From Rhynochetos jubatus (lineage: Eukaryota > Chordata > Aves > Eurypygiformes > Rhynochetidae), in NCBI GenBank assembly GCA_027574665.1, contig CM050649.1, positions 64,384,150 through 64,448,149 of the forward strand: a stretch of 64,000 nt of DNA, in the 5' to 3' direction. The notes beneath the pieces are model-generated. The model ran no database searches and had not been told where the DNA came from. It saw only the letters and a list, made by a program, of their open reading frames with translations. Shown piece by piece: positions 56,601 to 62,412 of this stretch. The stretch's first letter is position 1, and each line of letters begins with the position of its first letter. A program made the translations under genes and the position numbers.

Positions 56601-59600
56601 AGAGACATGGTCAGAAAAGGTGTTGTAGGAAAGACAATCTATCAGAAAGGAGGATAGTAAACTGGACAATCATGCTTCATGAGTGTTTGCCAAACAAGAA
56701 AAAAACACCCACTCTTGTGGACTATTCATGAGACATTTTCAAAGCAACACTCCAGTAGTCTTGAAAATTGCATGAGAAAGCAGTAAAGAAAGGAACGCTC
56801 ACCTGCTGGGCGGGTTCTTCCTTTTCACCTGCTTAAATTAAATAATAGAAGTTTCTCTCTCATTCAGGCTAGGGTAGCATGTAGGATCATAGAAAAAATT
56901 CTTTCACCCCAAAGGGCTCAGGAAACTTTTTCAAAGAGAAACATTTTGCCTGGGAGTTGCACAGGAGAGTGCATGTAAGCCACATCCCAGCTAACCTCCA
57001 TTTGGTCTTGTTCATCTGTATGGGAAGGAACAACTTCCCAGCTTATGATTTCAGACCGGTTTCAAGGTGGATGTTATGAAGAGAAAGCTGCCAATTGAAA
57101 TGGCTTCTTGCCCCAGTAACCAGGAACTATGGAGCAGAAGCAGACTCCAAACATGTGGCCACTAGTTTCTTTCAGAAATTACTATGCAAATTCAGAGACT
57201 TAAAATTTAATCCTGTCGTCTTCTTAAAGAAAAAAGGTCATAATTTCTGACATTTAAAATAAAGGTATTTTGCACATCTCCCACCCACTCTAGTCCTCAA
57301 AAAGACTTGTTGGTTGGTGTGTTGTTGTTGTTTGTTTGTTTGTTTGTTAGTTTTTTCCTGTGGGGAGGAAAAGATCAGCTGTAGCCTAAAGTTCTGTCAT
57401 TTTTTTTGTTTATATTCTGGAAGGGAATGGAAAATCACTGCTGATATATTTGTGTATATCACAAATGTTGATGGAAAAGGGTCTCCATAGAATGTCGTGT
57501 GGATCCTTTGACAAGCAGGACCTATCTATGTTTTAATATAATATAATATCAGATCATGCTCTTGTCAGGAATCACCAAATATATTAAAAAGGAAAGGGAT
57601 AGACTCTGTACCTCTTTGGTATCTGTGGTTCAGGTTTGAATCCCTTCTTGGAAGAAAATCTTTAGGTGGGCACTATTCTTCTAATAACTGGCACAGTCGT
57701 TGGGTTTTAGATGGTGTGAATTTACATTTCAGCTCTTGCATTGTAAAGCTCAGGCAAAGATTATCATTTTGATGGATGTGTGCTCATCTATAGATGTGAA
57801 CCGCACAAAATATGGGTCAATTGCTGTTCAGAACCCTTTTTTGTGTCTACTACACAGGCTTTGGACATGCTTACTTTTGCTCTTAAATATTTGGTTTCTG
57901 TCAAGTTTAATCCCCTCTTGTGGTCAAACTTTACATGATTCATTTTACACCATTAAAAATGCTTGTTCAGAAAGGAAGGGGGGAATTAAACATGTTTAGT
58001 GCTTTTTTGGGTAGTAGATACCATGAACAACTAGGGATTTGCAGGACTAAATGTTAATACCACTGCCTACATCAAAATTGTTTAAATATTTATTATGTTA
58101 TTACATATTTTTTTTTTTTTTTTAATGAATAGTGCATGTAGTTTGTGTACAAGGTACAAAGACTTCCACATCCATTTCTTAGGATAAGAACAATTTGCTG
58201 ATTGAACAGGGATCTTAAGATACAAACCTGTGAATTCTTGACACATTGTCTTCAATGACATGAAATTTGAGGGGAATAGAAACAAAGGGGGAGAGGCATG
58301 CTGTCACTTCATCAGGAAACATTTGTGCAGACAGTTTCTGAATAAATGTTCTGGTTTTATTTCTTCAGTGATTTCCTGGAAAATTCAAAGACTTTTTTTG
58401 GCATGCCCAGTTCAAGGTCCTTCCTGAACAGGAACACATGCATTTCAGTCATTCTCCAAGGTCTTGACAAAACTGGAAAAAAAAAAGAAACAAAAAGTGT
58501 TGAGAATATTGCCAAGATTTTGGAGACTGATTTCAGGTGTTAATCAGTCTGCCTGAACATACACAGGATCAGATATCATTCAGGACTGTACGCAGGTGAT
58601 GGTAGCTATATTTATGGATAATTTCAGTGTGTAAGAAATAAGTTCTACTAGGAGACCTTTCAAATGTTATTAAATGATGTTCCATAAGACAGGGATAAAT
58701 TTCAGTTTAGTCTTACATTGACAGAATTGCTTGTACGAACATAGAGTGGATGGAAATGTGTCCATTCTGAATATGGTGAGGGAGCATTTGCTGTAATTCC
58801 TAACTACAAAGTGACTAATATCTTTGTAGCTGTATAATAATGTACAGTAGCAGTTTATTTTCTGATGAAAAATTAATGTGATCTGATTTTAGCACTAAAG
58901 ATTGTGGAAGGCATTTGCAAGTGTTTGAAGACAGTACTCTTCTTTGAAAAAGGACTTTGAGATGAATTTATTTAAAATTTTGAAATGTTTCTATATATGT
59001 TTCATTCCCTTTAGCTCTGCAAAATGAATGGTAAAAGCAACTTCCTAAGTGGAAGTTTGTTGGAAAACCCTTCCAATAATTTTAACAGCTTTGAGTACAG
59101 GACAAGTTACACATATTTTGTGCGACTCTGGTTTCATATACATTACACCTTCATTAAGATTAAATGTTTTTGCTTCTTTTTAGAGCTGAAACATGAGATC
59201 TATGTTTGGAGACTGACTGCACAGCGCATTAACCCTGCCAGCAGAGAGGAGACTGCTGTGAAATGCCTCTTGATGCAGAAGGTGCTGACTCTGGAGATGC
59301 TCCTGAAGAAGAAGCTCATGACATTTCACAGGTGAGCAGGGACCATCGTGTCCCACCTCCCTGGCTTCAGCTCTCAGTGGGGACAAGCTGCAGGCACAGG
59401 CAGTTTGCTAGACTGGCAGGGAGCTCATGCTCATCTCAGTATACAGCCAGGAATGACGGTATGGCTTCGTTATTGGGGTAATATTTCTGTTTGGTCAATG
59501 GGCCAAGGGCTCACCTCTAGTCATTTTAGACAGAGCTGAAAGTAACAGCTTTCAGGGGTCTTCTCTGGGACAAGAGCTATATTCTTAGCTGTCTCTTGAT

Positions 59601-62412
59601 CAGAATCAGGTTGGGGCAGATATGAAGAGCTACTCTCAGTCTCAGTAAAATACAAATTATTTTAGGACAAAACTGATATGCAAGGCCTGGAAAATATATT
59701 TCAATATGACCCAAATGTAAAGACCTAGAAATTTCAGGTAGTTTTTGGTTTAAAAAGATCACAGATATGTCATTAGACTTTTCTTTGCAGTAGTGGCTTT
59801 AGCATAGTAGAATTCTACAATTTCTATTTTACTGAAATATTCAAATGTTCTTCAGTGAACTGTTGAGTTTGAAAAATGTCACCAATGAAATGCTGCATTT
59901 AAAAATTATTTCATAATCAAATCTTCAGTGTGAACCTGAGTGTAGGCATAATTAATCATTTATGTATACAAAATAAAAAGGTTTTACAAACTAGGACTAA
60001 CAAAAACACTAACATTATTTTGTTTACATTCCAACAAAACCAGCTGTTATGCTATGGAATTTGATGACTGAGAGAAGCAGAAATAAATATTTAGTTGAAA
60101 TTAATCAACTATACTAAAGTGAAACTGAAATAGTTAATTTTCATTAATATAGATGTCAATAGGTGCTATGCACAGGGACATGTAAATATGATTTCTAAAC
60201 TATTCCAATAATAAGATTATTTTTGTTTACATAAGTCTTATTGTACACTTTGTAATGACAATAGTACTACTTAGAGACAAAGTCTGTTAAAATCACCTTC
60301 TTTTTAAATGATTATAAAAAATTATTAGACTTTATGACATTCTGAAGAAGACACTTCCAAAGTATGAATAAAAATTTAATGTTAAATCTTGAAAATCAGG
60401 ATTCCTCCAGCAGACTACATTTATAGCAATGTAAATATTCATTAGTGTTAGCAACATCATTCCTGAACTGCAAACCCCAAGTCTTTCTGCTGGAAGGCCG
60501 ACTATGCTGATAATTCGATGAGGTTATTAGGATCTTAAAAACTTCATTATAAAATGCAAATGTAAAATATATATGTTCTGACTTGCTGATGTTAGCACAG
60601 GACCCTTGTTTTATCACAGCAGGGCGCACATCAGCTCCTAAAACTGTTAAGGGGAGTACCTATTGCATGTAGCCAGATGCTGTACTGAGGTCCATACTCT
60701 GGAGGCTAGCTCCTTCCAAGCCTTCATGAGCTGAAGGGTTTGTGTGTTAGTGGATCATGTTACACAAGTGAGTCCTAAGTGAACGCTCATGGGCGTTTTG
60801 CTGCTGGCTGTATATAGGCCGCAAGTCCTTTGTGGTGTGGGTTACTCCATACAGGGGAAAGGGTGATCTATTTGTGATGAGAGGGATTTATGCTAAGACT
60901 CTTGGCAGAGCTCTAATTTCACTCTGGAAAAAAGCAGGTGTAATTTTCTTTCAGGCAAATTTCACAAGAAGATAAAAACTGGGAAACAAATATTCAGGAA
61001 CTCCAGAAAAAAGTAAGTAGATGGCAGTTTTTCCTAGTATCCATGTAAGCAGAACCTGTGCCTTTATAAAGAGAGAGTGCTTTGAATCTACTGCAAATTT
61101 AATAACTGACATGATAGCAGAAAAGCTGGCAAGCAGGCTGGATGGATTCTTGGTGGAATGGGGTTACTGAACTACGTTTTGAGTTTTTGTTAGGTTTTAT
61201 ACTTTTGTTCCTTCAAAAAATATCATTTAAAGGTTCAATAAATGATTCAGCAGTGTTTTCTTAAGTTTTTAATCCATTGCTAGAAAGACTCACGTGTCAA
61301 TAGGTTGTTTATGACCATGATGCATGATGATACAGTACACCTCTGCTGGTGTACCAAATACCAACTCTAATTTACTATACTGTGATGTGCCTGCTTTATT
61401 ATTCAAGTAGGGATAAACCACTTTGGATAAATCCTGTTCTCTTTGCTGTGCACACATTAACACCACCTAAGTCTTTCTGCTGAAGTGGAGTCTGATGAGA
61501 TGTAAGCTCTGTAGTGGGATTAATTTCCCCTAAATTTAATTATCTAAATGTCACATCCTCTGCACCTCACTGGCATCACAAATGAATCCAGGCCTGTGTT
61601 TAGGAGCTCAGGTCCTTGACTGGGACATCACTGTCGCACCATCACTGTCATGTGGCACACTGAAACAGAAGAAAACCGTCAGGATTTCATATTAGGTTTT
61701 ACACCTTTTTCAAGGCATTACATAAAAGAAAAACCTTTTAAGGAACAGAGACTTGTACTTTAGTAGGAGTTTAAACTATGTGAAATGAGAGAGGGACTCA
61801 GGCTGGGAGAAGGTGATTCCCTGGATTGGTGGCAGCATAGAGATGCAGGAGCTGAGCACAGAGGTGTAGAAACTGCACAGAGATTGTGGGCTTGGCGTGT
61901 CCATGAGAGTTGTACAGGAAGCATGAAAGAGCTGACCTCTAGGCTAGTTTGTAGGTTTAAAAGCATACATGAAAAAAAGAGGGCCCGGAGTGCCCTCTGT
62001 GGGAAGAATTGCATTTCAACCCTACTTCTACTGAAATGAAGTTGTGATGAGGGTAGCTGAGCACAGCTGAATGTGTGCAGCAGGCGCTAGGTACTTGTAT
62101 CTCTTAGATTGCATTGGGCCACATAGTCATGTTTTTTTTATAGGTATGCATGAAATGCCTCAATTTAAATGTCTTTTATGCTGAAGAAGAATATACAATA
62201 CAGGAACAGAAGTTTGCTCTTCACACATGCTTTTGTGAACTCTAGGCATAATAGATAGCTGCTTCTTTAATGCAGTTATTAATTTTTTTCTCCCTGTCTA
62301 CAGCACAGAATAACAGACAAAATTCTTCTCATCAAATGCCTGACTGTGCTGGGATGTGTTATTCTCATGTTTTTTCTCAACTCATTTATTCCAAGCATCT
62401 ACCTAGATCTTG
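537..62412 (+). CDS. OCA2: OCA2 (P protein), partial gene: 13 internal exons, equivalent to human exons 6-18
   Basis: The joined exons are 537-609, 9243-9400, 11416-11498, 11838-11991, 28019-28090, 28957-29022, 30361-30417, 31438-31562, 35073-35211, 45916-46048, 59184-59331, 60955-61012 and 62304-62412 (1375 nt). Every junction is GT-AG and keeps one open frame. The product matches vertebrate OCA2 along its length, about human residues 192-651 of 838, and is one residue shorter in exon 7. OCA2 is a multi-span melanosome membrane protein of the ArsB/CitM superfamily. It is needed for a melanosomal chloride conductance and near-neutral lumenal pH, and so for tyrosinase activity and melanin synthesis. 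Both ends are missing: the cytoplasmic N-terminus with its sorting signals, and the second transporter half. I see no stop or frameshift, so the gene looks functional. Human numbering is from memory, checked by internal consistency of known variant positions (R305, R419, V443, A481, N489, K614, H615). Confidence 0.97.
610..9242 (+). other. OCA2: OCA2 intron 6 (8.6 kb)
   Basis: Long AT-rich intron. I found no CR1 fragment, LTR or RNA gene. Small features are a C-rich run near 7213-7221, T-rich runs near 8156-8167 and 9161-9174, and a CACGTG E-box at 5314-5319. Open frames up to about 99 codons are ordinary for this composition and match nothing I know. Confidence 0.75.
9243..9400 (+). CDS. OCA2: OCA2 exon 7: lumenal loop with N-glycosylation sequon
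   Basis: This 158-nt exon begins with two bases completing the Ser codon from exon 6 and ends in phase 0 at CAGCAG|GTGAGG. It encodes [20 protein letters not shown] followed by a stretch ending SRRRRQQQ. The human exon has VNLSSHVDSTLLQVDLAG and ends SRWRRPQQ. Asn-Leu-Thr keeps the sequon seen in human as Asn-Leu-Ser (Asn218). The segment is one residue shorter than in human and is among the least conserved parts of the protein, as expected for an exposed lumenal loop. The acceptor is TTATTAACAG. An ATG two bases in makes this look like a small independent gene, but it is only an internal Met codon. Confidence 0.95.
9401..11415 (+). other. OCA2: OCA2 intron 7 (2.0 kb)
   Basis: Holds the solo LTR at 10254-10611, annotated separately. 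The rest is AT-rich, with a T run near 10721-10730 and no gene that I recognise. Confidence 0.85.
10254..10611 (-). mobile_element. Solo LTR of an avian endogenous retrovirus, shortened copy (copy 1)
   Basis: The plus strand opens TGTCATGATTTAACCCCAGC and closes with CAAAACCAGCATGACA, so the LTR reads on the minus strand, antisense to OCA2. TGTCATG and CATGACA form inverted ends. It shares both end regions with the LTRs at 36811-37464 and 43210-43812 but lacks the middle present in those, so it has an internal deletion. No viral coding sequence is present. The exact ends are uncertain by a few bases and I found no clean target-site duplication. Confidence 0.82.
11416..11498 (+). CDS. OCA2: OCA2 exon 8: lumenal loop, second conserved sequon
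   Basis: An 83-nt exon, too short to stand out as an open frame, found by its acceptor (GACTCTCTTGCAG) and by homology. It reads [16 protein letters not shown], then [11 protein letters not shown], and ends with two bases of an Arg codon. Human has VTHNWTVYLNPRRSEH and then SRTFEVLT. The Asn-Trp-Ser sequon replaces human Asn-Trp-Thr (Asn273), so the glycosylation site is kept. The donor AACAG|GTTGGC has a perfect exonic CAG but a poor intronic side. It must join the downstream acceptor at 11836-11837 to restore Arg and the frame. Confidence 0.92.
11499..11837 (+). other. OCA2: OCA2 intron 8 (339 bp)
   Basis: The shortest intron in the window. It contains an upstream decoy acceptor at 11805-11806 (TTTCATTCCAG), then a pyrimidine-rich run leading to the acceptor actually required at 11836-11837 (TTCTTTCACAAG). 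No other features. Confidence 0.9.
11838..11991 (+). CDS. OCA2: OCA2 exon 9: end of the lumenal loop and membrane span 2
   Basis: The 154-nt exon opens with the G that completes Arg and ends in phase 0 at CTGGAA|GTAAGC. It encodes [19 protein letters not shown], then a short hydrophilic part, then the hydrophobic span [19 protein letters not shown]. Human has ETVSISIRASLQQTQAVPL and a near-identical span. The residue aligned with human Arg305, site of a common human polymorphism, is Gln here. The start was chosen because the stronger-looking acceptor 31 nt upstream would shift the frame, while this one continues exon 8 exactly as in the human protein. Confidence 0.95.
12605..13250 (-). mobile_element. 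CR1 LINE, 5'-truncated, with the end of its reverse-transcriptase reading frame
   Basis: The plus strand begins with ATAGAATCACAGAATGG, the reverse complement of the avian CR1 3' tail, and continues through the 3' UTR into the ORF2 C-terminus. On the minus strand, fragments such as [16 protein letters not shown]-like text (here [18 protein letters not shown]) and [20 protein letters not shown] are recognisable but lie in different frames, so the coding part is broken. Antisense to OCA2. Confidence 0.92.
13676..13870 (+). mobile_element. Possible decayed retroviral LTR 3' portion
   Basis: The order GGTCACGCTCTGAAGACACC, CAACTTGAGCTGTTCTTCAC, TACCTCTCAATGAATTTGTC (an AATAAA-like position), TGGTGTACATTGTGAGGGAG and TTCTGCTTCAGGAAACA resembles the R-U5 end of an avian gamma-type LTR. 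The sequence after it contains several CpG-bearing words. I cannot set the ends or find a partner LTR, so this is tentative. Confidence 0.35.
14424..14437. promoter_or_regulatory. 14-nt perfect palindrome centred on a CACGTG E-box
   Basis: AAAGCACGTGCTTT is its own reverse complement. CACGTG is the core bound by bHLH-zipper factors such as MITF, TFE3 and USF, and OCA2 is expressed in melanocytes where MITF acts. A function is only inferred. The flanking bases (GCACGTGC) differ from the TCACGTGA form MITF prefers. Confidence 0.3.
17062..17124 (-). mobile_element. CR1 3'-end fragment
   Basis: About 60 bp starting GAATCATAGATTCATAG, then GAGTTGGAAGGAACCTTAAA and GACCATCTAGTTCCAAC, the standard antisense CR1 3' end. 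Severely 5'-truncated; no coding sequence. Confidence 0.85.
18903..19040. repeat. Unrecognised dispersed repeat, copy A
   Basis: Aligns by eye with 20714-20846 in the same orientation. Shared landmarks are TAATGAGG, TCTTGC then CCCATGAA or CCAATGAA, a CTTTT, then GGAATGGTATCAAGGCATGT (copy B: GGAATGATATCAAGGCACAT), GCAACAAAGCCTCCTGAGAT and CAGTGCTG, ending GACTG. I do not recognise the family. Minus-strand frames through both copies give similar text ([10 protein letters not shown] and [10 protein letters not shown]), which follows from the DNA similarity. Confidence 0.7.
20714..20846. repeat. Unrecognised dispersed repeat, copy B
   Basis: Second copy of the 18903-19040 repeat, about 1.7 kb downstream in the same orientation. 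Landmarks are TAATGAGG, GATCTTGCAGACCCCATGAA, GGAATGATATCAAGGCACAT, GGCAGCAAAGCCTGCTGAGA and CAGTGCTGCAAGACTG. Similarity is lost on both sides. Just before it, at 20686-20707, is a 9+4+9 inverted repeat (CAGTTTCAG AAAA CTGAAACTG). Confidence 0.7.
21959..21980 (+). repeat. (TC)n microsatellite
   Basis: About nine TC units in intron 9, ending in CCTATG. Confidence 0.9.
24605..24955 (+). mobile_element. Solo LTR, only sense-oriented copy, internally deleted (copy 2)
   Basis: Opens TGTTCTGGTTTAGG and ends GGGGTTAAACCGCTACA. It shares the block with ACAGCTGACCCCAACTGACC, the GGGATATTCCA stretch and the 3' end with the sibling LTR at 36811-37464. A TATAAA at 24716-24721 sits where a promoter TATA box is expected. 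The segment that carries ATTAAA in the sibling, just before TTATCTC, is missing here, so no poly(A) signal remains. No viral genes are attached. Confidence 0.82.
28019..28090 (+). CDS. OCA2: OCA2 exon 10: membrane span 3 region
   Basis: A 72-nt exon with phase 0 at both ends, encoding 24 residues: [20 protein letters not shown] followed by TVGE. Human OCA2 differs only near the end (VIGD). It begins after CTTTGTTGCAG and ends at GGGGAG|GTAAGT, a consensus donor. The Ala/Leu-rich segment is a membrane helix. The shorter known human isoform differs by 24 residues, the size of this exon, so skipping here would also keep the frame. Confidence 0.98.
28091..28956 (+). other. OCA2: OCA2 intron 10 (866 bp)
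   Basis: Short intron with an AAT-rich trinucleotide microsatellite at 28754-28805. No other gene or repeat recognised. Confidence 0.85.
28754..28805 (+). repeat. Imperfect (AAT)n microsatellite
   Basis: Repeated AATAATAGT and AATAAT units with interruptions, about 150 bp before exon 11. Confidence 0.9.
28957..29022 (+). CDS. OCA2: OCA2 exon 11: start of membrane span 4
   Basis: A 66-nt exon of 22 codons, phase 0 at both ends. It encodes [20 protein letters not shown] plus GM, against human [20 protein letters not shown] plus GM. The acceptor is TTTTTGATTGTAG and the donor ATG|GTAACC. Its Trp-Ile-Asp-Tyr-Glu-Thr segment precedes a hydrophobic helix completed by exon 12. It is too short to show up as a long open frame and is identified purely by homology and splice sites. 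Confidence 0.97.
29023..30360 (+). other. OCA2: OCA2 intron 11 (1.3 kb)
   Basis: Contains a CR1 fragment in antisense orientation at 29948-30225, only about 135 bp before the exon 12 acceptor. A 104-codon open frame at 29492-29806 matches no family I know. Confidence 0.85.
29948..30225 (-). mobile_element. CR1 fragment of a second subfamily
   Basis: Antisense CR1 3' end (ATAGAATCATAGAATCATAG, TTAGGTTGGAAAAGATCTTT), then a 3' UTR with ACCCATGTCCCTAAGCACCT and the conserved CAGTGCCTGACAACCCTTTC block. It differs from the 12605 copy, so it belongs to another subfamily. It ends near 30225, about 135 bp before the exon 12 acceptor. Confidence 0.9.
30361..30417 (+). CDS. OCA2: OCA2 exon 12: membrane span 4
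   Basis: A 57-nt exon, 19 codons, phase 0 at both ends, encoding [19 protein letters not shown]. It is nearly identical to the human segment. The acceptor is CTTTTGGTAG and the donor AAG|GTAGGT. The Ser-Glu-Thr-Gly-Phe-Phe-Asp-Tyr motif at the end of the helix is strongly conserved in the family. Exons 10, 11 and 12 together form a run of three short exons, each of which could be skipped without changing the frame. Confidence 0.97.
30418..31437 (+). other. OCA2: OCA2 intron 12 (1.0 kb)
   Basis: No repeat or gene recognised. Small open frames on the minus strand around 30874-31337 are not supported. Confidence 0.8.
31438..31562 (+). CDS. OCA2: OCA2 exon 13: membrane span 5 with Asp-Asn-Val-Thr-Thr motif
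   Basis: A 125-nt exon, phase 0 at its start, ending with two bases of Arg. It encodes [20 protein letters not shown], then [20 protein letters not shown], then IR. This is the first-repeat signature of ArsB/CitM-type transporters; the second repeat (Asp-Asn-Ile-Pro-Phe in human) is beyond the window. The residues aligned with human Arg419 and Val443, both sites of known variants, are conserved as Arg and Val. The acceptor is TTTTATTAG and the donor ATAAG|GTACTT. An in-frame read-through of about 100 nt past the donor has no homology and is intronic. Confidence 0.97.
31563..35072 (+). other. OCA2: OCA2 intron 13 (3.5 kb)
   Basis: Contains an antisense CR1 fragment at 32655-32975. The rest is AT-rich, with a T run near 34870-34880. 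No gene recognised. A 114-codon minus-strand frame at 33765-34109 has no recognisable homology. Confidence 0.8.
32655..32975 (-). mobile_element. CR1 fragment of a third subfamily
   Basis: Antisense. It begins AGAATCATAGAATAGCCTAG, followed by GGAAAGGACCATGAAAGACC and the ACGCCCCTGGAGAGGTTGTT block, and ends in TTTGTGACCAGCCTTTACGT. The 3' UTR type is distinct from the other copies. No intact coding frame. Confidence 0.9.
35073..35211 (+). CDS. OCA2: OCA2 exon 14: Gly-Gly-Ala-Ala-Thr...Gly-Asp-Pro-Pro-Asn transport motif
   Basis: A 139-nt exon starting with the G that completes Arg and ending in phase 0 at AAG|GTATGT. It encodes [20 protein letters not shown], then [20 protein letters not shown], then QELRKK. 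This is the most conserved part of the family and forms part of the ion- or substrate-binding re-entrant region in related transporters. The residues matching human Ala481 and Asn489, both albinism-associated when changed, are Ala and Asn. Two small differences from human are Ile to Val inside the motif and Met to Lys at the exon end. Acceptor: TTATACCACAG. Confidence 0.98.
36331..36426 (+). mobile_element. CR1 3' tail, sense orientation
   Basis: Ends with TAGATGATATCCAGAGGTCC, then CTTCCAATCCCTACTGTTCT and GTGAATCTGTGAATG, a sense CR1 3' terminus with its short tail repeats. It abuts a second CR1 that starts at once, head to tail. The GC-rich sequence upstream of it was not assignable to CR1. 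Confidence 0.8.
36427..37718 (+). mobile_element. CR1 LINE, sense orientation, split by an LTR at 36811-37464
   Basis: The two parts, 36427-36810 and 37465-37718, join into one CR1 3' region: ORF2 C-terminus (CTCTGCTCTCGTGAGACCCC, GAGAGAGTTGGGCTTGTTCA), then TTAGACATAAGGAAGAAATT, GCACTGGCACAGGTTGCCCA and the 3' tail ending TCATTCTATGAAA. The interruption is the nested LTR. The CR1 must be older than that LTR insertion. Its reading frame is broken. Confidence 0.92.
36811..37464 (-). mobile_element. Solo LTR, long copy, nested in a CR1 (copy 3)
   Basis: About 654 bp on the minus strand. On the plus strand it begins TCTTGTGGTTTAACCCCAGC and ends AAAATCAGCACA. It interrupts a CR1: the CR1 stops at ATAATGGCT and resumes at TTTAACTGAAAG. 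The flanks TGGCT (36806-36810) and TGTCT (37465-37469) look like a 5-bp target duplication with one change. An ATTAAA poly(A) signal lies on the minus strand (TTTAAT at 36941-36946). A 90-codon minus-strand frame inside is not a known protein. Confidence 0.88.
42661..42755 (-). mobile_element. CR1 3'-end fragment
   Basis: About 95 bp antisense: TTCACAGATTCACAGAGTG, GGGGTTGGAAGAGACCTCTG, GAGATCATCTAGTCCAACCT, CCAGAGCAGGATCACCTAGA. It is the same tail type, in the opposite orientation, as the one at 36331-36426. Confidence 0.9.
43210..43812 (-). mobile_element. Solo LTR, long copy (copy 4)
   Basis: About 600 bp, antisense to OCA2. Plus-strand ends are TTTTGTGATTTAATCCCAGC and CAACTAAAAGCAGCACA. 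Its central blocks (AAGACAAGGAAATTCGTGAG, AAATACCCCCTTGGCTGG, and the ATACTAGCTGCTATG region) align by eye with copies 3 and 1. It includes an ATA-rich stretch around 43326-43390 like copy 3. Minus-strand frames of 129 and 170 codons fall inside it and are by-products, not genes. Confidence 0.85.
44664..44691 (+). repeat. Poly(T) run, 28 nt
   Basis: Uninterrupted run of 28 T in intron 14, the longest homopolymer in the window. It is not attached to a recognisable retroposon on either side. Confidence 0.95.
45337..45387 (-). mobile_element. Degraded CR1-like tail
   Basis: CATCATGGAATAATTCAGTT followed by GAAGGGGCCCCTGGAGGTCA and CCTAGT resembles an antisense CR1 3' end with several changes. 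Only about 50 bp, so the call is tentative. Confidence 0.5.
45634..45662 (+). repeat. (TTTG)n microsatellite
   Basis: About six to seven TTTG units in intron 14, some 250 bp before exon 15. Likely length-polymorphic. Confidence 0.95.
45916..46048 (+). CDS. OCA2: OCA2 exon 15: membrane span 6
   Basis: A 133-nt exon, phase 0 at its start, ending with the first base of a Glu codon. It encodes [20 protein letters not shown], then [20 protein letters not shown], then SEIV. Human has the same sequence with scattered conservative changes. The hydrophobic helix is followed by a basic stretch (Trp-Asn-Lys-Lys-Leu) consistent with re-entry into the cytoplasm. The acceptor TTTATTTCCAG and donor GTTG|GTAAGT are both strong. 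It lies 10.7 kb from the previous exon and 13 kb from the next. Confidence 0.98.
46468..46514 (+). repeat. T-rich low-complexity tract
   Basis: Several T runs separated by CAA, G and TG, ending TTTTCGTC, in intron 15 about 420 bp after exon 15. Confidence 0.9.
48360..49007 (+). mobile_element. CR1 LINE, sense orientation, with an open ORF2 C-terminal tail
   Basis: 5'-truncated CR1 ending with AAAAGTCCCTTCCAACACAA and the tail ATTCTGTGATTCTATA. It begins inside ORF2 ([20 protein letters not shown] in translation). A run of 151 codons without a stop, 48465-48920, covers the C-terminal reverse-transcriptase region: [20 protein letters not shown] near its start and [20 protein letters not shown] near its end, then a natural stop after ALSNLT. 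A stop upstream (TGGGTAAATGAA near 48425) separates it from the earlier part, so the copy is dead. Confidence 0.92.
55210..55244 (+). repeat. A-rich run
   Basis: A run of about 17 A, then GAAAAAG and AAAAG units, in intron 15. No retroposon body was recognised next to it. Confidence 0.9.
57319..57348 (+). repeat. (TTG)n/(TTTG)n compound microsatellite
   Basis: GTTG units pass into four TTTG units in intron 15. Confidence 0.9.
59184..59331 (+). CDS. OCA2: OCA2 exon 16: cytoplasmic linker
   Basis: A 148-nt exon. Its first two bases complete Glu from exon 15, and its last two open an Arg codon. It encodes [20 protein letters not shown], then [20 protein letters not shown], then KKKLMTFH. Highly charged and helical, it forms the large cytoplasmic loop between the two transporter halves. 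The first half is nearly identical to human. The part after EETAV is more diverged, with extra Lys and Met residues. The acceptor is TGCTTCTTTTTAG and the donor CACAG|GTGAGC. Confidence 0.97.
59332..60954 (+). other. OCA2: OCA2 intron 16 (1.6 kb)
   Basis: Very AT-rich between 59800 and 60400. No recognisable repeat, gene or RNA. It ends in a strong acceptor, TTTTCTTTCAG. Confidence 0.8.
60955..61012 (+). CDS. OCA2: OCA2 exon 17: cytoplasmic linker
   Basis: A 58-nt micro-exon beginning with the G that completes Arg and ending in phase 0 at AAA|GTAAGT. It encodes [19 protein letters not shown], identical to the human segment as I remember it. The last Lys matches human Lys614. This invariance in a short, charged cytoplasmic segment next to a much more variable exon 16 tail suggests a strong constraint, such as a contact surface, though its role is not shown by the sequence. 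It is too short to appear as a long open frame. Confidence 0.97.
61013..62303 (+). other. OCA2: OCA2 intron 17 (1.3 kb)
   Basis: Contains a TCACGTG E-box at 61290-61296, annotated separately. No repeat or gene recognised. Facing 84-codon frames on both strands near 61760-62039 are chance. Confidence 0.8.
61290..61296 (+). promoter_or_regulatory. TCACGTG E-box in intron 17
   Basis: The context ACTCACGTGTCA contains TCACGTG, the MITF-type M/E-box core. It is a single site with no other support, so a regulatory role is only a candidate. Confidence 0.25.
62304..62412 (+). CDS. OCA2: OCA2 exon 18: membrane span 7, start of the second transporter half
   Basis: A 109-nt exon, phase 0 at its start, ending with the first base of a Gly codon at CTTG|GTAAGT. 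It encodes [20 protein letters not shown], then [16 protein letters not shown]. The first residue matches human His615, the site of a common East Asian variant; the bird carries His. The long hydrophobic helix is the first of the second half. The next exon should start at the residue matching human Trp652, and I could not find it before position 64000. Confidence 0.98.

Larger units (their letters stand above)
46049..59183 (+). other. OCA2: OCA2 intron 15 (13 kb)
   Basis: Contains T-rich sequence at 46468-46514, a sense CR1 at 48360-49007 with an open tail, a possible LTR-like block near 51655-51990, T runs near 52449-52462 and 53758-53773, an anonymous 154-codon minus-strand frame at 53079-53543, an A-rich run at 55210-55244, a GTTT microsatellite at 57319-57348, and a T run near 58109-58123. 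Nothing else recognised. Confidence 0.8.
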
